Assembly: GCA_034440615.1 (NCBI GenBank)
Contig: JAOTOM010004369.1
Location: 212,195-276,194 of the forward strand
Direction of reading: 5' to 3'
From: Ashinkailepas kermadecensis
Taxonomy: Eukaryota > Arthropoda > Thecostraca > Neolepadidae
Length of the DNA stretch: 64,000 bases
The notes under the pieces were generated by a model, which was not told the origin of the DNA, did not search any database, and saw only the letters and a program-made list of their open reading frames with translations. Position numbers and translations under genes: made by a program. This document shows positions 25,310 to 36,449 of the stretch, piece after piece. The number at the start of each line of letters is the position of its first letter. Positions within the stretch are counted from its first letter, which is position 1.

Positions 25310-25456
25310 TTGTCGGCTGCAACGATATGCATAGCGAGTGTGTTGTGGGGTGATTGGAGAATCACTCTGCCATGGATCACATAGCCAACGATGGTGTCAA
25401 CAGCTCGCAAATGTTCAGCCCGAATTTGTCCGGTTGGAATGGGGAGAAGCACTGCC

Positions 25457-26046
25457 CAATCCACACCCGTAAATTATTGCCCTAACATGGCGCGCCCGCC
25501 CCCCCCCTCCCTACAGACGGTCCCAATCCACACGCGTAACTTATTGTCCTACCCTGGCCTCCCTCCCCCTTCAGACGGTCCCAATCTACACCCGTAACAT
25601 AATGCCCTACCCTGGCGTTCCTCCCCCTGCAGGCAGTCCCAATCCACACCCGTAACTTATTGTCCTACCCTGGCGTCCCTCCCCCTGCAGGCGGTCCCAA
25701 TCCACACACGTAACTTATTGTCCTACCCTGGCGTCCCTCCCCCTGCAGGCGGTCCCAATCCACACCCGTAACTTATTGTCCTACCCTGGCGTCCCTCCCC
25801 CTGCAGGTGGTCCCAATCCACACCAGTAACTTATTGTCCTACCCTGGCGTCTCTCCCCCTGCAGGCGGTCCCAATCCACACCCGTAACATATTGCCCTAA
25901 CCTGGCGTCCCTCCCCCTGCAGGCGGTCCCAATCCACACCCGTAACGTATTGTCCTACCCTGGCGTCCCTCCCCCTGCAGGCGGTCCCAATCCACACCCG
26001 TAAGTTATTATCCTACCCTGGCGTCCCCTCTCCCCTGCAGCCGGTC
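25457..26046 (+). repeat. 58-bp satellite array upstream of SULT-B
   Basis: About ten units of the same 58-bp repeat as at 4269-5338, more uniform here (for example adjacent units at 25648 and 25706). It ends 134 bp before the putative SULT-B start site. It abuts the BEL/Pao remnant at GAAGCACTGCCCAATCCAC, a junction also found in block C. Confidence 0.96.
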
Positions 26047-26215
26047 GCTGGACTCGCCCAGTCTGCGTCCCGCAAGGCGCTGACGACGCGAGACCTGTAA
26101 CGATGACTGGCGCCACACTATTTGCCAGCGGTTCAAGGTGAAGTGGTGGTATCTGCAGCGCTCTATTGACGGTCCTGATCAGTTTGGGCGAAGACGGCAC
26201 ACGGTGAGGAGCTGA
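26047..26215 (+). promoter_or_regulatory. Putative core promoter of SULT-B
   Basis: Conserved with block C throughout. TCAGTTT with A+1 at 26181 matches the arthropod initiator. GGAGCT lies at +28 to +33, matching four of five DPE positions (RGWYV) at the exact spacing. No TATA box is seen. The identical arrangement in block C supports function; the start site itself is inferred. Confidence 0.5.
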
Positions 26216-26271
26216 CCACGGAGCAGCTGCGGCTCCTCTTCCTCCGACTACGCGTCTTCAGCAACCACACG
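26181..26271 (+). other. Putative noncoding first exon of SULT-B
   Basis: 91 bp without ATG, ending ACCACACG before GTAACTAA. It is the same length as in block C. Splicing to the acceptor at 28144 would give CACACG directly before ATG, with A at -3. Confidence 0.55.
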
Positions 26272-27797
26272 GTAACTAATCTAAACTTAAGCATAACGCC
26301 AATTATTACTAACATAGTCGGTAGCATTCGCTCTCACTCGTGAGGTACAAAAGTGCAATTGTGCACTCATTGGTTTCCAGTGTTGTTTGTAAATTTTAGA
26401 AGTTGCTAGTCCTCACAAAGTTTTGAAGGTGAAAGCATTCCCCTCCCCCGCCTTCAGTCTGTCTCTTCGTGGGGGTTATATGCCCAGTGATGCAAGTGAT
26501 ATCATATTAAGGCATTTCAGGAGTTGTGTTGTTATGACTGGGTAGCGTCATACGTTGATCTGTGGAATTCCCGAACATCGTTTGCTGCTCCAACTATTTC
26601 TGAGCACCTAGATGTTTGCAGATTACTATCTACCTCGTCTTTGATAGATAATCAGGCGCCGTTTCATGCCTGACCACAGTTATCCATAGCAATACTGTTG
26701 GTGTCATTGGCTCTAACTACCGGGATGTAGAAGTGGGTTGCTTCCGGTTGGTTTATTTCACTGGTTGGCATGGCTAGAAAACTGCAACTCCCGCACACCC
26801 ATTTTTTCGCATTTGTTTCGAAGTATGGTTTATGATCCCCGAAAAGAAAGCTGGCTGTGCTACTCCGTATCCAACGTGTTTTGGTATCCCCATGCAAAAT
26901 TCCCTGTCGCTAATTTTCATAGTGTTGCATCACTATGTTTTCTTTGTTCTGACCTCCTTTGCATTATCATAGCTCATGCCAGCCATTCCCCAATTCATAC
27001 AAGCGTGCAACTTAATGTAATCTGTGTGCTATCTCGGAGGTGTAGGAAGTGAGAGTTAACTTGCTCCCTGCGGGCACGCCGCAGTATCTTAACCTTACAC
27101 AACTGGAAAAACTCCACGGATTTGTCCGTCCGCTGACCGAGGCATTGTCCCTCCTTCCCCCTCCCCTAGACGTCTTTGTGCGAATGCCATGTTTCGTAAG
27201 GAACGTAATATCACATTCACCGCGTTTCCGAAGTTCTATGTTGTTCTTATTAGGCAGTGGTTGTATGTGTGACCATAGCCGTTCAATGTTTCTATATTTG
27301 GCAAGCAGCTTTAATGGCTTTGGAAGCCGTTTTCCAAACAGCCACAGAGGGGAGAAATGGAGGCTGAATTCGCATCGTCGCTTGCGATGGCTGATGTTTT
27401 AGGTTTGGGTCGCTCTCGTGGTTCAGATCGGACTACCACTCGAGTTTCCCTCGCAAGTATGGTTCGCTGTTGTCCACCCACGGCGATGGCCAGTTCGTAT
27501 TTCCTCAATGTCTAATCTCTATCGGACGAATAATCCATGGGTTCTTGAAAGTAAACCAGGCCGGAACTGAAACCTAACCAAAAACAACAAGTTATAGGTG
27601 TTATACGATCACCACTGTCGGTGCCACCTAAAGACCAGGTAGCGAACAATAACGCTTCAAGAATGCAAACTCTCTTCCGAATTCCCCGTTCGTTGGTCAA
27701 CTCATTGCTCCCGCGTTCCTTCCCGAGCCAAAAGAAGATAAATTCTGACAACACTGTCGCCATTAACAGCGTATACGTGCATGCTTCCGAAGTATTC
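26272..27797 (+). other. First intron of SULT-B
   Basis: Noncoding. Conserved with 54945-55323 plus 58449-59603 of block C. At 26644-26650 (GATAGATAATCAGG) it holds the empty site of the transposon inserted in block C. No gene or RNA is recognised. Confidence 0.7.
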
Positions 27798-27809
27798 GGA
27801 TTTATATGG

Positions 27810-27886
<77 letters not shown>

Positions 27887-27893
27887 GTATATA

Positions 27894-27984
<91 letters not shown>

Positions 27985-27988
27985 ATAT
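27798..27988. repeat. (AT)n microsatellite ending in (GT)n
   Basis: An AT tract with a short ATATGTATATATAATT break near 27880-27900 and a GTGTGTGTGTGT end. It lies about 155 bp before the SULT-B start codon. Confidence 0.97.
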
Positions 27989-28144
27989 AGTACCATTTTC
28001 CCGTTCGGACGAATCCTGGCACGACTTTTTCAAGGTACAGTGTGGGATGATACAGCTAACTCCAAAGCTGCATTGAAAGCAGAAGAACAGTGGACGCTAC
28101 CCCACTGACTTAGCTAAGCAGCGTCCATCAACCCTCTGTTTCAG

Positions 28145-28455
28145 ATGACTTCCACGGAACGTCTTCCGTTTCCGTTCAAGACTGTGCCCGTCGACGATGA
28201 GACTCAGAAGAAAATCGCCAAAGACTTCTTGGGCTACCCAAATGGTATCGTATCGTGCAACCACTGGGGCTTAAAGCTATCCTCCACGGTCACTCCGACG
28301 GAGCTGGAGGACATGTACAACTATCCGCTGGACCCGCGGGACGTGTGGGTGGTGACGCCACCCAAGTGCGGTACCACCTGGACTCAGGAGATGGTGTGGC
28401 TCATTGCCAACGATCTGAACTACGAGGGCGCCAAGACACCTCTGATGCCAGTCAG
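28145..28455 (+). CDS. SULT-B coding exon 1
   Basis: Residues 1-103 and two bases of codon 104. Starts directly after CTCTGTTTCAG. Differs from paralog C at residues 35, 43, 52, 80 and 101. Contains the intact PAPS loop. Confidence 0.94.
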
Positions 28456-31400
28456 GTGTGTCCTGGTGGTATGGTATGTTCAGACTTGCCCTGATATAAA
28501 ATGCAGGTGTAATCCTGTGGCGTACTTGCCTGAGCCCCCCTGTTTGTATCTACATCAATTAGGGATAGTTACATCAGCGACCCGACCCGACCCAGCCCAG
28601 CGGAGCCCACCCTGGCCCAATCGCCGCACTTTTGAGAGCAGAATTGACAACGTTTTATGCAAGAATGCTTCACTTACAATAAGGCCTAATCATGTATTTT
28701 AACTTTTGTCCACTTGAACTTCAATTTCTGTAACTTGTTTGCGGTTGCAATCCGGCTGAACAGGCGTGCTGGACATAAAATAATCGTGAAAACCGTGAGC
28801 AAGAAATGATCCACGCTGGTGGACATGTGCTTTTCCTACCATCATTAAGCTTCAGGAATTACACGAACAACAACATTGGCCGCTTAAAACAGTCATGAAG
28901 CTTGGGAAACCACTTCCAGTTTTTGACTCCCTCCGCTCCACAAAATGGCATGTCAACATCTCACAAGTATTATCGTACTAATAGATGCATGCCACCATCC
29001 ACCCAACCTTACTCCCCTCCCATGATGTTTCTAAATGGTCAGTTATTATTGTGACCTCATCTCCTTACTTTCCCCTGTCCTTTTTATCGACCACATTGAC
29101 AGACCTCTGCTTCTCCCATATACTCTTTATTTTCCCTTCTGCCTCTTTGTTGAATATGGGGCACGTGCCATACAATTTGAATGGACAGTATTGGAATCAC
29201 CGAAAATGGTGTATTTCCTTCTTAATCCCTGTATTTCCGATGCCATTCGCTACACTAAGGTGTACTTCATCACCGTCCTAGAAATCATAGTTGCGGTCAG
29301 TACACACGCTTTCTGTCGCAACGGCGCCTTGCCCAAGCCAGTCCTTCCAGCACAGGATCAACAAAGCACACTTTCTGCGCCGGCTCGTTCGGCGTACCTG
29401 CTTTCGCCTGATACTGCCATCGCGTGTATTATCGCTTTATGTAAGCATACTTCGTCTTGTGTCTTCCATACCGTTGTCGATACCTTTTACCTGCGATCTC
29501 AGCGGCATTTGCTGGAAATACGACCAATGGTGAATTAAACAAATACTAAACGGTTTCGAATTTTGCGTTACTAAGCTGAAAACACACAACAGAAATAAGA
29601 AACACCATTCGGTTTCCAACCTACACATATTTATGCGTAATCGTCGACCTTAGTCATGTGATGCTTCATGGCCACTCAAAATATTGCCGAGCTCCCTTCT
29701 CATTTTAGTTTGTACATTGCATCAGGACAAATTTCGACGATTTGATCGTTTTGTGGTTGTCGGAGGATGGAGGGACAAATGGTTTGACTATTTCCGTGGG
29801 TAGGTGACACGAGCTAACGTGTATGTGTAATTACACCTTATAAATTTGGAAGAGCAATATTTGTGGAGCTAGTAGTTATTAAACTGATGGGACTTGTAGA
29901 ACATATCCCAAAAATAAAAAAGACCGGATGGATAATTCGTCTAACACACTCCACCAGCCAACCATGAAAAAGAAAAAGGGGATTCAGCCAACCATAAAAA
30001 GGAAAAAGAGGAGATGGTTAAGGTCCAGCTTGTGCAGTGAATTCTAATCCCGGCGGAGCAAAACTCGTATCCCCCCTCCCTCCCCACACTACACCCGCCC
30101 TTTCACCCCTGTTGACCTGTACACGGTGACGTACAGTTATCCAGCTCAAGATAGCAGTGACATTGATTAGATTCTGCCTGATTATCGTGAAGTCTATGAA
30201 GCGTCCACTTCGAAGGAATTTCTAGTCAAGACAAATCAACGACCCATCCAATAACTGTCGTAAAATCTGCGCCGCTGAGAGTATCAGCCGAGAGCCAAAG
30301 TATGATGCAATCTGACCAGGGTGGTATCTCAGCATCCCCCTATCTTTCTCAGATGGAACTTTATCGACATCGTCGCCCTTCTCGACAAGGAGTACATGTC
30401 GAAGTTTCCGGTTCCAGTTGCCCAGCCTGGAGCAAAAATTGGCCTTGCTGATATTGGAGGTGATCCCAACCGTCCATCTCCGAAGTTCGTCAAGAGCCAC
30501 CTGCCCATGTCCATGAACAACCCACGCCTGCTGGATACCTGCAAGGTGGTCTACGTTGCCAGGAACCCGAAGGACGCTTGCGTCTCCTACTACAACCACA
30601 ATCGCCTGATTCGCCTCCACGAATATGTCGGCGATCTTGAGGTACTGTCCGCTGCCGGTACGTGCACTACACACTAGCACAGCTCTCGCACCGGCAGGGC
30701 TTTAGTGTTTGCACGTACCGCTTGAATACCACGTGGTCCTGGTTAAGGTCACCTTTTTTGCGAACTGGTCGATTTAAGTGCAACGGTGAATCGTCGGAAA
30801 TTTTCTTTCGCGCAAAATCACTACTTGACATACTTTTAAAAACATCACAAAAGTAAACACATCGGTTTCAAACTCACCATGTGGAATGATAATACGTTAG
30901 AATTACAGCAATGGCTTCGACTTCAATGCCATTTTCTCTTGTTTTGGCCATGTATTAGGCTGAATATCTTTCCTATTTCTTTGTGTAATTCGTCAGAAGA
31001 ATGTGTCTTCCCTCTGTGGGTAACTCTGCTTCCTTTTCCAGCTTTTCATGCAGTACTTCATGGACGGTGACATCATTGAATGTCCCGTCATCGAGCACAT
31101 GATTGAGGCCTGGAACCTGCGACACCATCCCAACATGTGCTACATCTTCTATGAAGATATGAAGCGTGATCTGAGGTCACAGATCCGAAAGGTGGCCACG
31201 TTCCTAGGAAAGTCACTCTCAGATGAACAGGTGGACAAGCTGGCGGGCCATCTCCACATCGACAACTTCAAGAAGAACGAGTTTGTCAATATGGAGCTTG
31301 GGAAGAAGTCGGGCATGTTGCACGCCGACCGTGGCAACTTTATCCGGAAAGGAAAGACGGGAGACTGGAAGAACCACTTTACGGCCGAGATGAACGACAA

Positions 31401-31476
31401 GTTCACCAAGTGGATGGAGGAAAAGCTGAAGGGCACGGATCTTCGGTATCTCACCGAGTTGGAGAAGCAAGACTGA
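28145..31476 (+). CDS. Cytosolic sulfotransferase, paralog B (three coding exons)
   Basis: Joined exons 28145-28455, 30353-30641 and 31042-31476 give 1035 nt, 344 residues. It uses PAPS as sulfonate donor; the acceptor is unknown. All family motifs are intact: PPKCGTTW (72-79), KSHLP with catalytic His153, [15 protein letters not shown] with Arg174 and Ser182, and [12 protein letters not shown] (302-313). No stop or frameshift is present. It differs from A mainly in residues 106-146 and 284-299. The first intron has the plain organisation without the insertions seen in A and C, so this is the best reference for the ancestral block. Confidence 0.94.
28456..30352 (+). other. SULT-B intron after coding exon 1
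   Basis: 1897 bp, GTGTGT to TTTCTCAG. It has the uninterrupted ACATGTGC target at about 28823-28830 that is split in block C. No gene is seen. Confidence 0.8.
30353..30641 (+). CDS. SULT-B coding exon 2
   Basis: Begins Arg-Trp-Asn-Phe-Ile-Asp-Ile. One codon shorter than in A, in the AKIGLADIGGDPN stretch. Contains the catalytic His and 3'-phosphate block. Donor GAG|GTACTG. The following intron (30642-31041) is 400 bp, the same as in C. Confidence 0.93.
31042..31476 (+). CDS. SULT-B coding exon 3
   Basis: Starts [16 protein letters not shown] after TTTTCCAG and ends ELEKQD-TGA. The variable loop reads NMELGKKSGMLHADRGN. The [12 protein letters not shown] motif is intact. Confidence 0.94.
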   Translation, partial: LFMQYFMDGDIIECPVIEHMIEAWNLRHHPNMCYIFYEDMKRDLRSQIRKVATFLGKSLSDEQVDKLAGHLHIDNFKKNEFVNMELGKKSGMLHADRGNFIRKGKTGDWKNHFTAEMNDKFTKWMEEKLKGTDLRYLTELEKQD

Positions 31477-31558
31477 GTTGCTGGCCGAGTGTTGGCACCG
31501 TATCGAGCAGCCGCCGTGGTGCTCTGACCAGGGCTGGCAAGAGTGCGACGTCGCGCGT

Positions 31559-31732
31559 GTTCTGTGGCAAACGGGCAGAGTTGTCCAGTGTCCCAGCTCC
31601 TCAGGTGTCCCGGCGAGTGGCAGAGCACACCTTCAGCACTCGCTTGTTATGTGGCAAACGGGCAGAGTTGTCCAATGTCCCAGCTCCTCAGGTGTCCCTG
31701 GCAGTGTCAGAGCACACCTTCAGCACTCGCTT
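31559..31732 (+). repeat. 87-bp minisatellite 3' of SULT-B, two units
   Basis: Units start at 31559 and 31646 and are the same repeat as 16120-16553. They begin 83 bp after the stop codon. Only two units are present. Confidence 0.93.
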
Positions 31733-32925
31733 GCACATTCTCGAGAGAGAGTGCCCGCTGACTTTACGGCACTGCGCGACCATCGGTGGCAGATGGATGA
31801 ACTGACAAGTATTGACGGCGGGCCGTTATCCGGATATGCGGGTACAGTGACTTCTGTTCGGTCTGGTACTCTTAGGGCGGCTGCCGGCCTACCTCCGGAC
31901 CACATTTACATACTTCAATCTTATTTGACGTAAGAACGGAAGAAAGTGCGATGCAATAGCCATATGTGTACTTTAAGTATGAATATTACTTGGTCGATTT
32001 GGTCGAAAACGGTGTCAGCGACTCGACTTCTACTGACCCTGGAGATATGGCTCGGGACGTACCAAAATGTACATAGTTGGTATCCTTAGATATATGGGAA
32101 CAATGTATGGAGCATTTGAAGCCGCCGTTTGCTATTGTTCTACACAGGTGACTGGTTAGGGGAAAATTCTCAATTTTTGTGGAACAATATTGGCGTAATT
32201 GTTTGAAAAGTCAGTCTCCAACTCCAAGCACTCACTGTCACTGGCAGGAGCCAATCGCGAGATCTCACCCCATGTAGCACGCCGATTTCTGTCCATAGCT
32301 CTATCAATCTCCATTTGGAAACACCATGGCCCAGTTTGATAAAGATTTCGTTTCGTTGCGTAGGGTGTTTTTGCGCATGGTACACAGATTTTGCTGCATA
32401 ATACGCATTTTAAATTCCACAGTGATGCGTCCTAACGTGCAAATACTTTATGCACTGATAAGAAAATCGCCTGCGCATAATACACAAATAATAGACACAA
32501 AACGGTACTCGTTACGCATTTCTGTGGCATGAAGGCAAGTGAGTACCAGTGGCGTAGTCCGAATGCACATGCCCCCAGTACCGCCTGCACTGGTGAAGGT
32601 GGCAAGATTCCATGCACGGGCGATGGTTAACCCCGTCTCGGAGTGTTGATATGCCCCCTCCCCCTGTAAGGTGTTCCACAGAAAGGGAAAGAGTGGCGCG
32701 CGATAGCGCGGCGAAATTTGGCGTACCTTTGCCCAGATCAATTTGGCATGTTGTGTGACGATTTTGATGTCAGGTCATCTTGGGTCAATGAGTTAGTCAA
32801 GGTCAAGTGAGGTCACTTCCAAAAAAATCAACCATTCGTAATGCTTTTACGGATAAAGGTATTTGAATGAAATTTTCAGTGTTTACTCTTCTTTAGTGAC
32901 GAAACAAAACGTATCAGAGGAAGTT
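31733..32925 (+). other. 3' flank of block B
   Basis: Noncoding. Aligns with 16554-18065 in block A, with a private stretch at about 32060-32280. No gene is seen. Confidence 0.6.
32800..32815 (+). promoter_or_regulatory. DR4-type AGGTCA repeat, block B
   Basis: The same AGGTCA-AGTG-AGGTCA as at 17946-17961, about 1.3 kb after the stop codon. Confidence 0.45.
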
Positions 32926-35000
32926 TTGACTTTTTTCGTTATTGATAACTTCTTAGTTTTGCATATTTGCCCACCAGGGCTTAAATAGAAGATTCTGGCT
33001 AAAGTAGGCACTTTTTACGAGGGCATGTTGACCTGAAGCAATGTTTATCTGTTTGCTCTACCAATTAGAGACCGAAAAAATTCAAGAAAATTGAAAACTC
33101 AAAATTTTGGAGACAAGAAAATTTGATTTTTGGTGACAATATATTTCAAGGCAATGGTCTATTTCGTCTTCCTGTTCTGATTTCGAATAAGGTGTTCTTT
33201 TTTAATCTTTCCTAAAATGAACTTTCAGTCGTAACCACATAGTGGCGTTACTTTTTGTGGGGAGAAAAATGTGCAAATATATTTCAGGGCAATGGTCTAT
33301 TTCGCCTTCCTGTTCCGATTTCGAATGATGTTTATTTTTTAAACATTATTATTACGCTTATTTTGGAAATTAGTTGTTACGGGGGTGAGGGGGGGGATGA
33401 GGATCTGACCGGAAACACAGCGTTTATGGGAAGAAAGGGTTAACATGGGAAACGAGCCAGCACGAACATAATATGAAGCCGAGAGGTGAAAAAAGTGTCC
33501 AGCCTGTCACGTACAGAATATCGAACACCGCTAGGCTGTCACATGTTGATGGCTCACAGTAAGACCCGTACGCATGTGTGCGAGCGTAAAAATATCGACG
33601 ATGATGCTGAAATGGAACAAAGAAGAGTGCTTAAGTCTATACATGATTTTCAATTTGGCATCCAATCACTTATATCTCAACATTCAGCACTATGTGTAAC
33701 TACATTCTGACGTCAGACATTCGCTGCTCCGTGCACCGAATCAGGCTAAAGAAGACACTGATTTGGTGATCAGCACCAAATCAGTATGAACTTGATATGA
33801 ACATATGAACTGTAGCGAAACATAGAAGTGGTGAAGTGAGCACATCTGCACTATTTTTGTTTTATGTTCGCGACGCACCCACTTCCGAAGAATAAGATGA
33901 ACCACATGCAGGCCACATGGGTGTAGCTTTGTATGATCTTTGGAGGGACTTGCTTCACCCCCCTCCAATGCTGGTTGTGCCCCAACGGAATAATTGCAAC
34001 TTGTATCATGGGGCCCTATGTGGCATTCCTCCAATTAATTTGGGCGTGCCAATTGCCTTCATGTATTGTGCCCCCCCCGAATAATTATTAATTAATATGT
34101 CAGATTACAACACACCCTGTCAGCTAATCTTCTTCTATTGGGTGTATCCATAAATATAATGGCATTAATGTGGCTTTAATGTACTCACAATATGTTTTAC
34201 ACAAATTTTACTTAGCAAGGTAAACAACAGGTCAGACTGGCTTTTATTGTGAAAATGTTCTCCTGTTATTCCAGACAGAAATAGGTTTTTCGTTTTCTGA
34301 AAAAAAGGTAACTCCAGGATATGTTCCTTAACATTTTTTTATATTTTTGAACACACAAATTGTGCCTATATTAAAGAAACAATTTAAAAGGAGGTAGGGT
34401 AAGCCAGGCTAGGTCATGTAAGGTGTTAAAAAATAGTAGTATATTGCTGTGCTTTCCAACTAAAAATAATCATTTCTGATGGGTATCAGTGGTCACATCA
34501 TCTTAATCACGCTGATAAACATGGTATTGAATTATGCTGTTCTCGAAATGCAATGACTCCTTGAAAACTAATTTTGCCAATACAAATTGAATTCCCTTGT
34601 ACTATTGCACCAATATTAATGACAGAGTGTCATAGGTCATATTTGGCATTGATGTCAAGTAATTTATAACACTTTTGGTCAATGGAACAAGTCCTGCTTG
34701 TGACAAAACATGGGCCCTGACCCAAATAAATAAAACCCATGGAAGTGAACACCCATGAACTTATTAAAATAACAAGGCTCATATTGGAAGAACCGAAACA
34801 TTTCTTTTTCATGATAAGGATTCCATAAGTCTGCAGTGTGGCAAAATGGCTGACATGATATGTTAGACTAAGAAATATTGTGCATAAGATACTGCACCAA
34901 ACAGTTTTATATGGCTGGGTAATTGACCCCCACCCCAACCCCTCCAGAGAAGAAAATCAGCATCAACATTTGCACAAAGTGTCATAGTCTATTTGCTTGC
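32926..35000. other. AT-rich intergenic region
   Basis: No gene is supported. It holds a near-identical 50-bp direct repeat (33141 and 33279) and, at about 34480-34540, an inverted copy of a short dispersed element also found at 5755 and 42-43.5 kb. Degenerate TAGG tracts lie near 34395-34430. Confidence 0.5.
33141..33328 (+). repeat. Direct repeat pair, 138 bp apart
   Basis: ATATTTCAAGGCAATGGTCT and the following CCTGTTCTGATTTCGAAT recur at 33279 with three or four changes. It looks like a local partial duplication. Confidence 0.75.
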
Positions 35001-35829
35001 ACATGAACAAAACACCCTCAAGATTGTCATATTTTGCAGAAATGATGTTTGTTAGTAAAAATACATTCAGTCTTACCTGCATTTCCTGCAGCAATGTGCC
35101 ATGATTGCCACCGGCCTCCTTCTCCAAAGGCAGTGTTTTTCAGCCGGATAGGTAAACCGGCATGCTTTGTCTTCATATGCCTTTTCAACGATCTCGACTC
35201 GACAATAAATTTGCAGCCAGCTGGCTGCAAATTGGCTATCCTAGGATAGCCACAAAGCAACTTTTCTCGTGATGGTGGTGTCATGTTAGCACTCACACCT
35301 TGGGCATGTATTGCACTAATGTTTCTTCCAAGTGTCACTTCAGTTAGGTATGACCAGGGTTGGATTTGTCTTGGACTTCTGGAATTGGAGAGGAAAATTA
35401 TGCGCCATTACAGGTTGGTATGGAGCAGAAGACTTTCAGGACTTTTTAATCTGAATCCTGGATTATGAGAGTAAAATTGTGTAGCATTCCTAGTTGGAGA
35501 ATGATGTGATTTGTTTCTGTCATCAAAAACTCTTTTTGTACTTTTCACAGTCATTATCCGTGTTTCCATGTTCCCAAGGTCATGATCAAACAGGACGGAG
35601 ATGACAGTCATTGCCAAACTCAATTAATCTTTTGGAGGAAAAAAGGAGTGGATAACTTCCCAGAGATAATAATATTCTTTGCGGCCAACATCAAAGACAA
35701 GGCCATGTTTCCAATACTTGTCTTGACTCTCAGAGGCGAAACACCACTTACACAAGCATACACAAGTTCAGATTCAGCAGCGCCTTGATACTTATTAGGT
35801 AGATACGTACACACTAAAACTAGCTTTGA
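35001..35829. other. Intergenic, palindromes inside
   Basis: No certain gene. A minus-strand frame at 35338-35027 contains a CKF...LKRHMKTKH stretch resembling half of a C2H2 zinc finger and ends near a donor-like GCAG|GTAAG (35078). This could be an exon relic or part of a transposon; evidence is thin. Confidence 0.35.
35208..35251. repeat. Two adjacent perfect palindromes (26 and 18 bp)
   Basis: 35208-35233 is a perfect 26-bp palindrome centred on CCAGCTGG (half-site AATTTGCAGCCAG). 35234-35251 is a perfect 18-bp palindrome, GGCTATCCTAGGATAGCC. They abut with no spacer. Confidence 0.95.
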
Positions 35830-35925
35830 GGACAAACTGCGCCGCAAAACGGAGCTGTTGCGTCGGATTCAATCTCTGGACGGTGACAGGACACTGTTCC
35901 TGTCCGCCGTTTCAGATTACCGAAA
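35830..35925 (+). repeat. Repeat segment also at 40885-40960
   Basis: Shared words are AAACTGCGCC, AACGGA.CTGTTGCGTCG and TTCAATCTCT.GACGG. The two copies lie either side of the pair of LINE remnants at 36.4-40.4 kb. Confidence 0.65.
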
Positions 35926-36449
35926 GTGACGTCTGGTAACGATTGGGGGCATCGACGATTGCAACCAAAGTACTTGCGATAGGCAAAATCTGAAGGAGCT
36001 GTGAGCACCACAAAGAGTGTGGCTATCTAATCTAGCATACAACTTTCGCCGCGAAATATCATTCGACAGTGGTGTGGAGACAGTCCACAGCGGAGCATTT
36101 TTCACGGACCGAAACACGTGCATCCCGTGTCACGATAACGGTGCCCGCACGCACTACAGCCACTGATCGTCAATTGAAAAATTGTTGCCGGTACATGGGG
36201 TCATGACGTGAAAGTGACGGCAAGTCACCAAGTTTAGCCGTTTCCGAGAACCAGACACAATCGTGAAAAACGCTAAAAAAAACGTCGCTTCCGCTTTTCA
36301 CACCCCCTTCGCGTGCGCGTGGCACGTAACTTGGATTCGATTGCCACGGCAATGTTGACAATTATCGTGGCAAAACTGAGGTGTTGGTTTGGTGTCGATC
36401 GGTTTATTTGTTGACGAGATATGGCGGTCGAGATAATTTCAGTTTTACG

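Larger units (their letters stand above)
22227..25456 (-). mobile_element. BEL/Pao retroelement remnant
   Basis: Domain order on the minus strand is end of the protease-linked region (25464-25258), RT (25309-24404), RNase H (24479-23667), integrase (23624-22497) and the integrase C-terminal GDVDLVH / RGRWPL domain (22430-22227). Gag, most of the protease and the 5' LTR are missing; the 5' end stops at the 58-bp satellite. Frames are broken at several points and key catalytic residues have changed. Confidence 0.9.

Noticed and set aside
35027..35338. Minus-strand zinc-finger gene
   Set aside because: Only half of a C2H2 pattern is readable and the first Cys pair is missing; it was kept only as a note within the intergenic entry.
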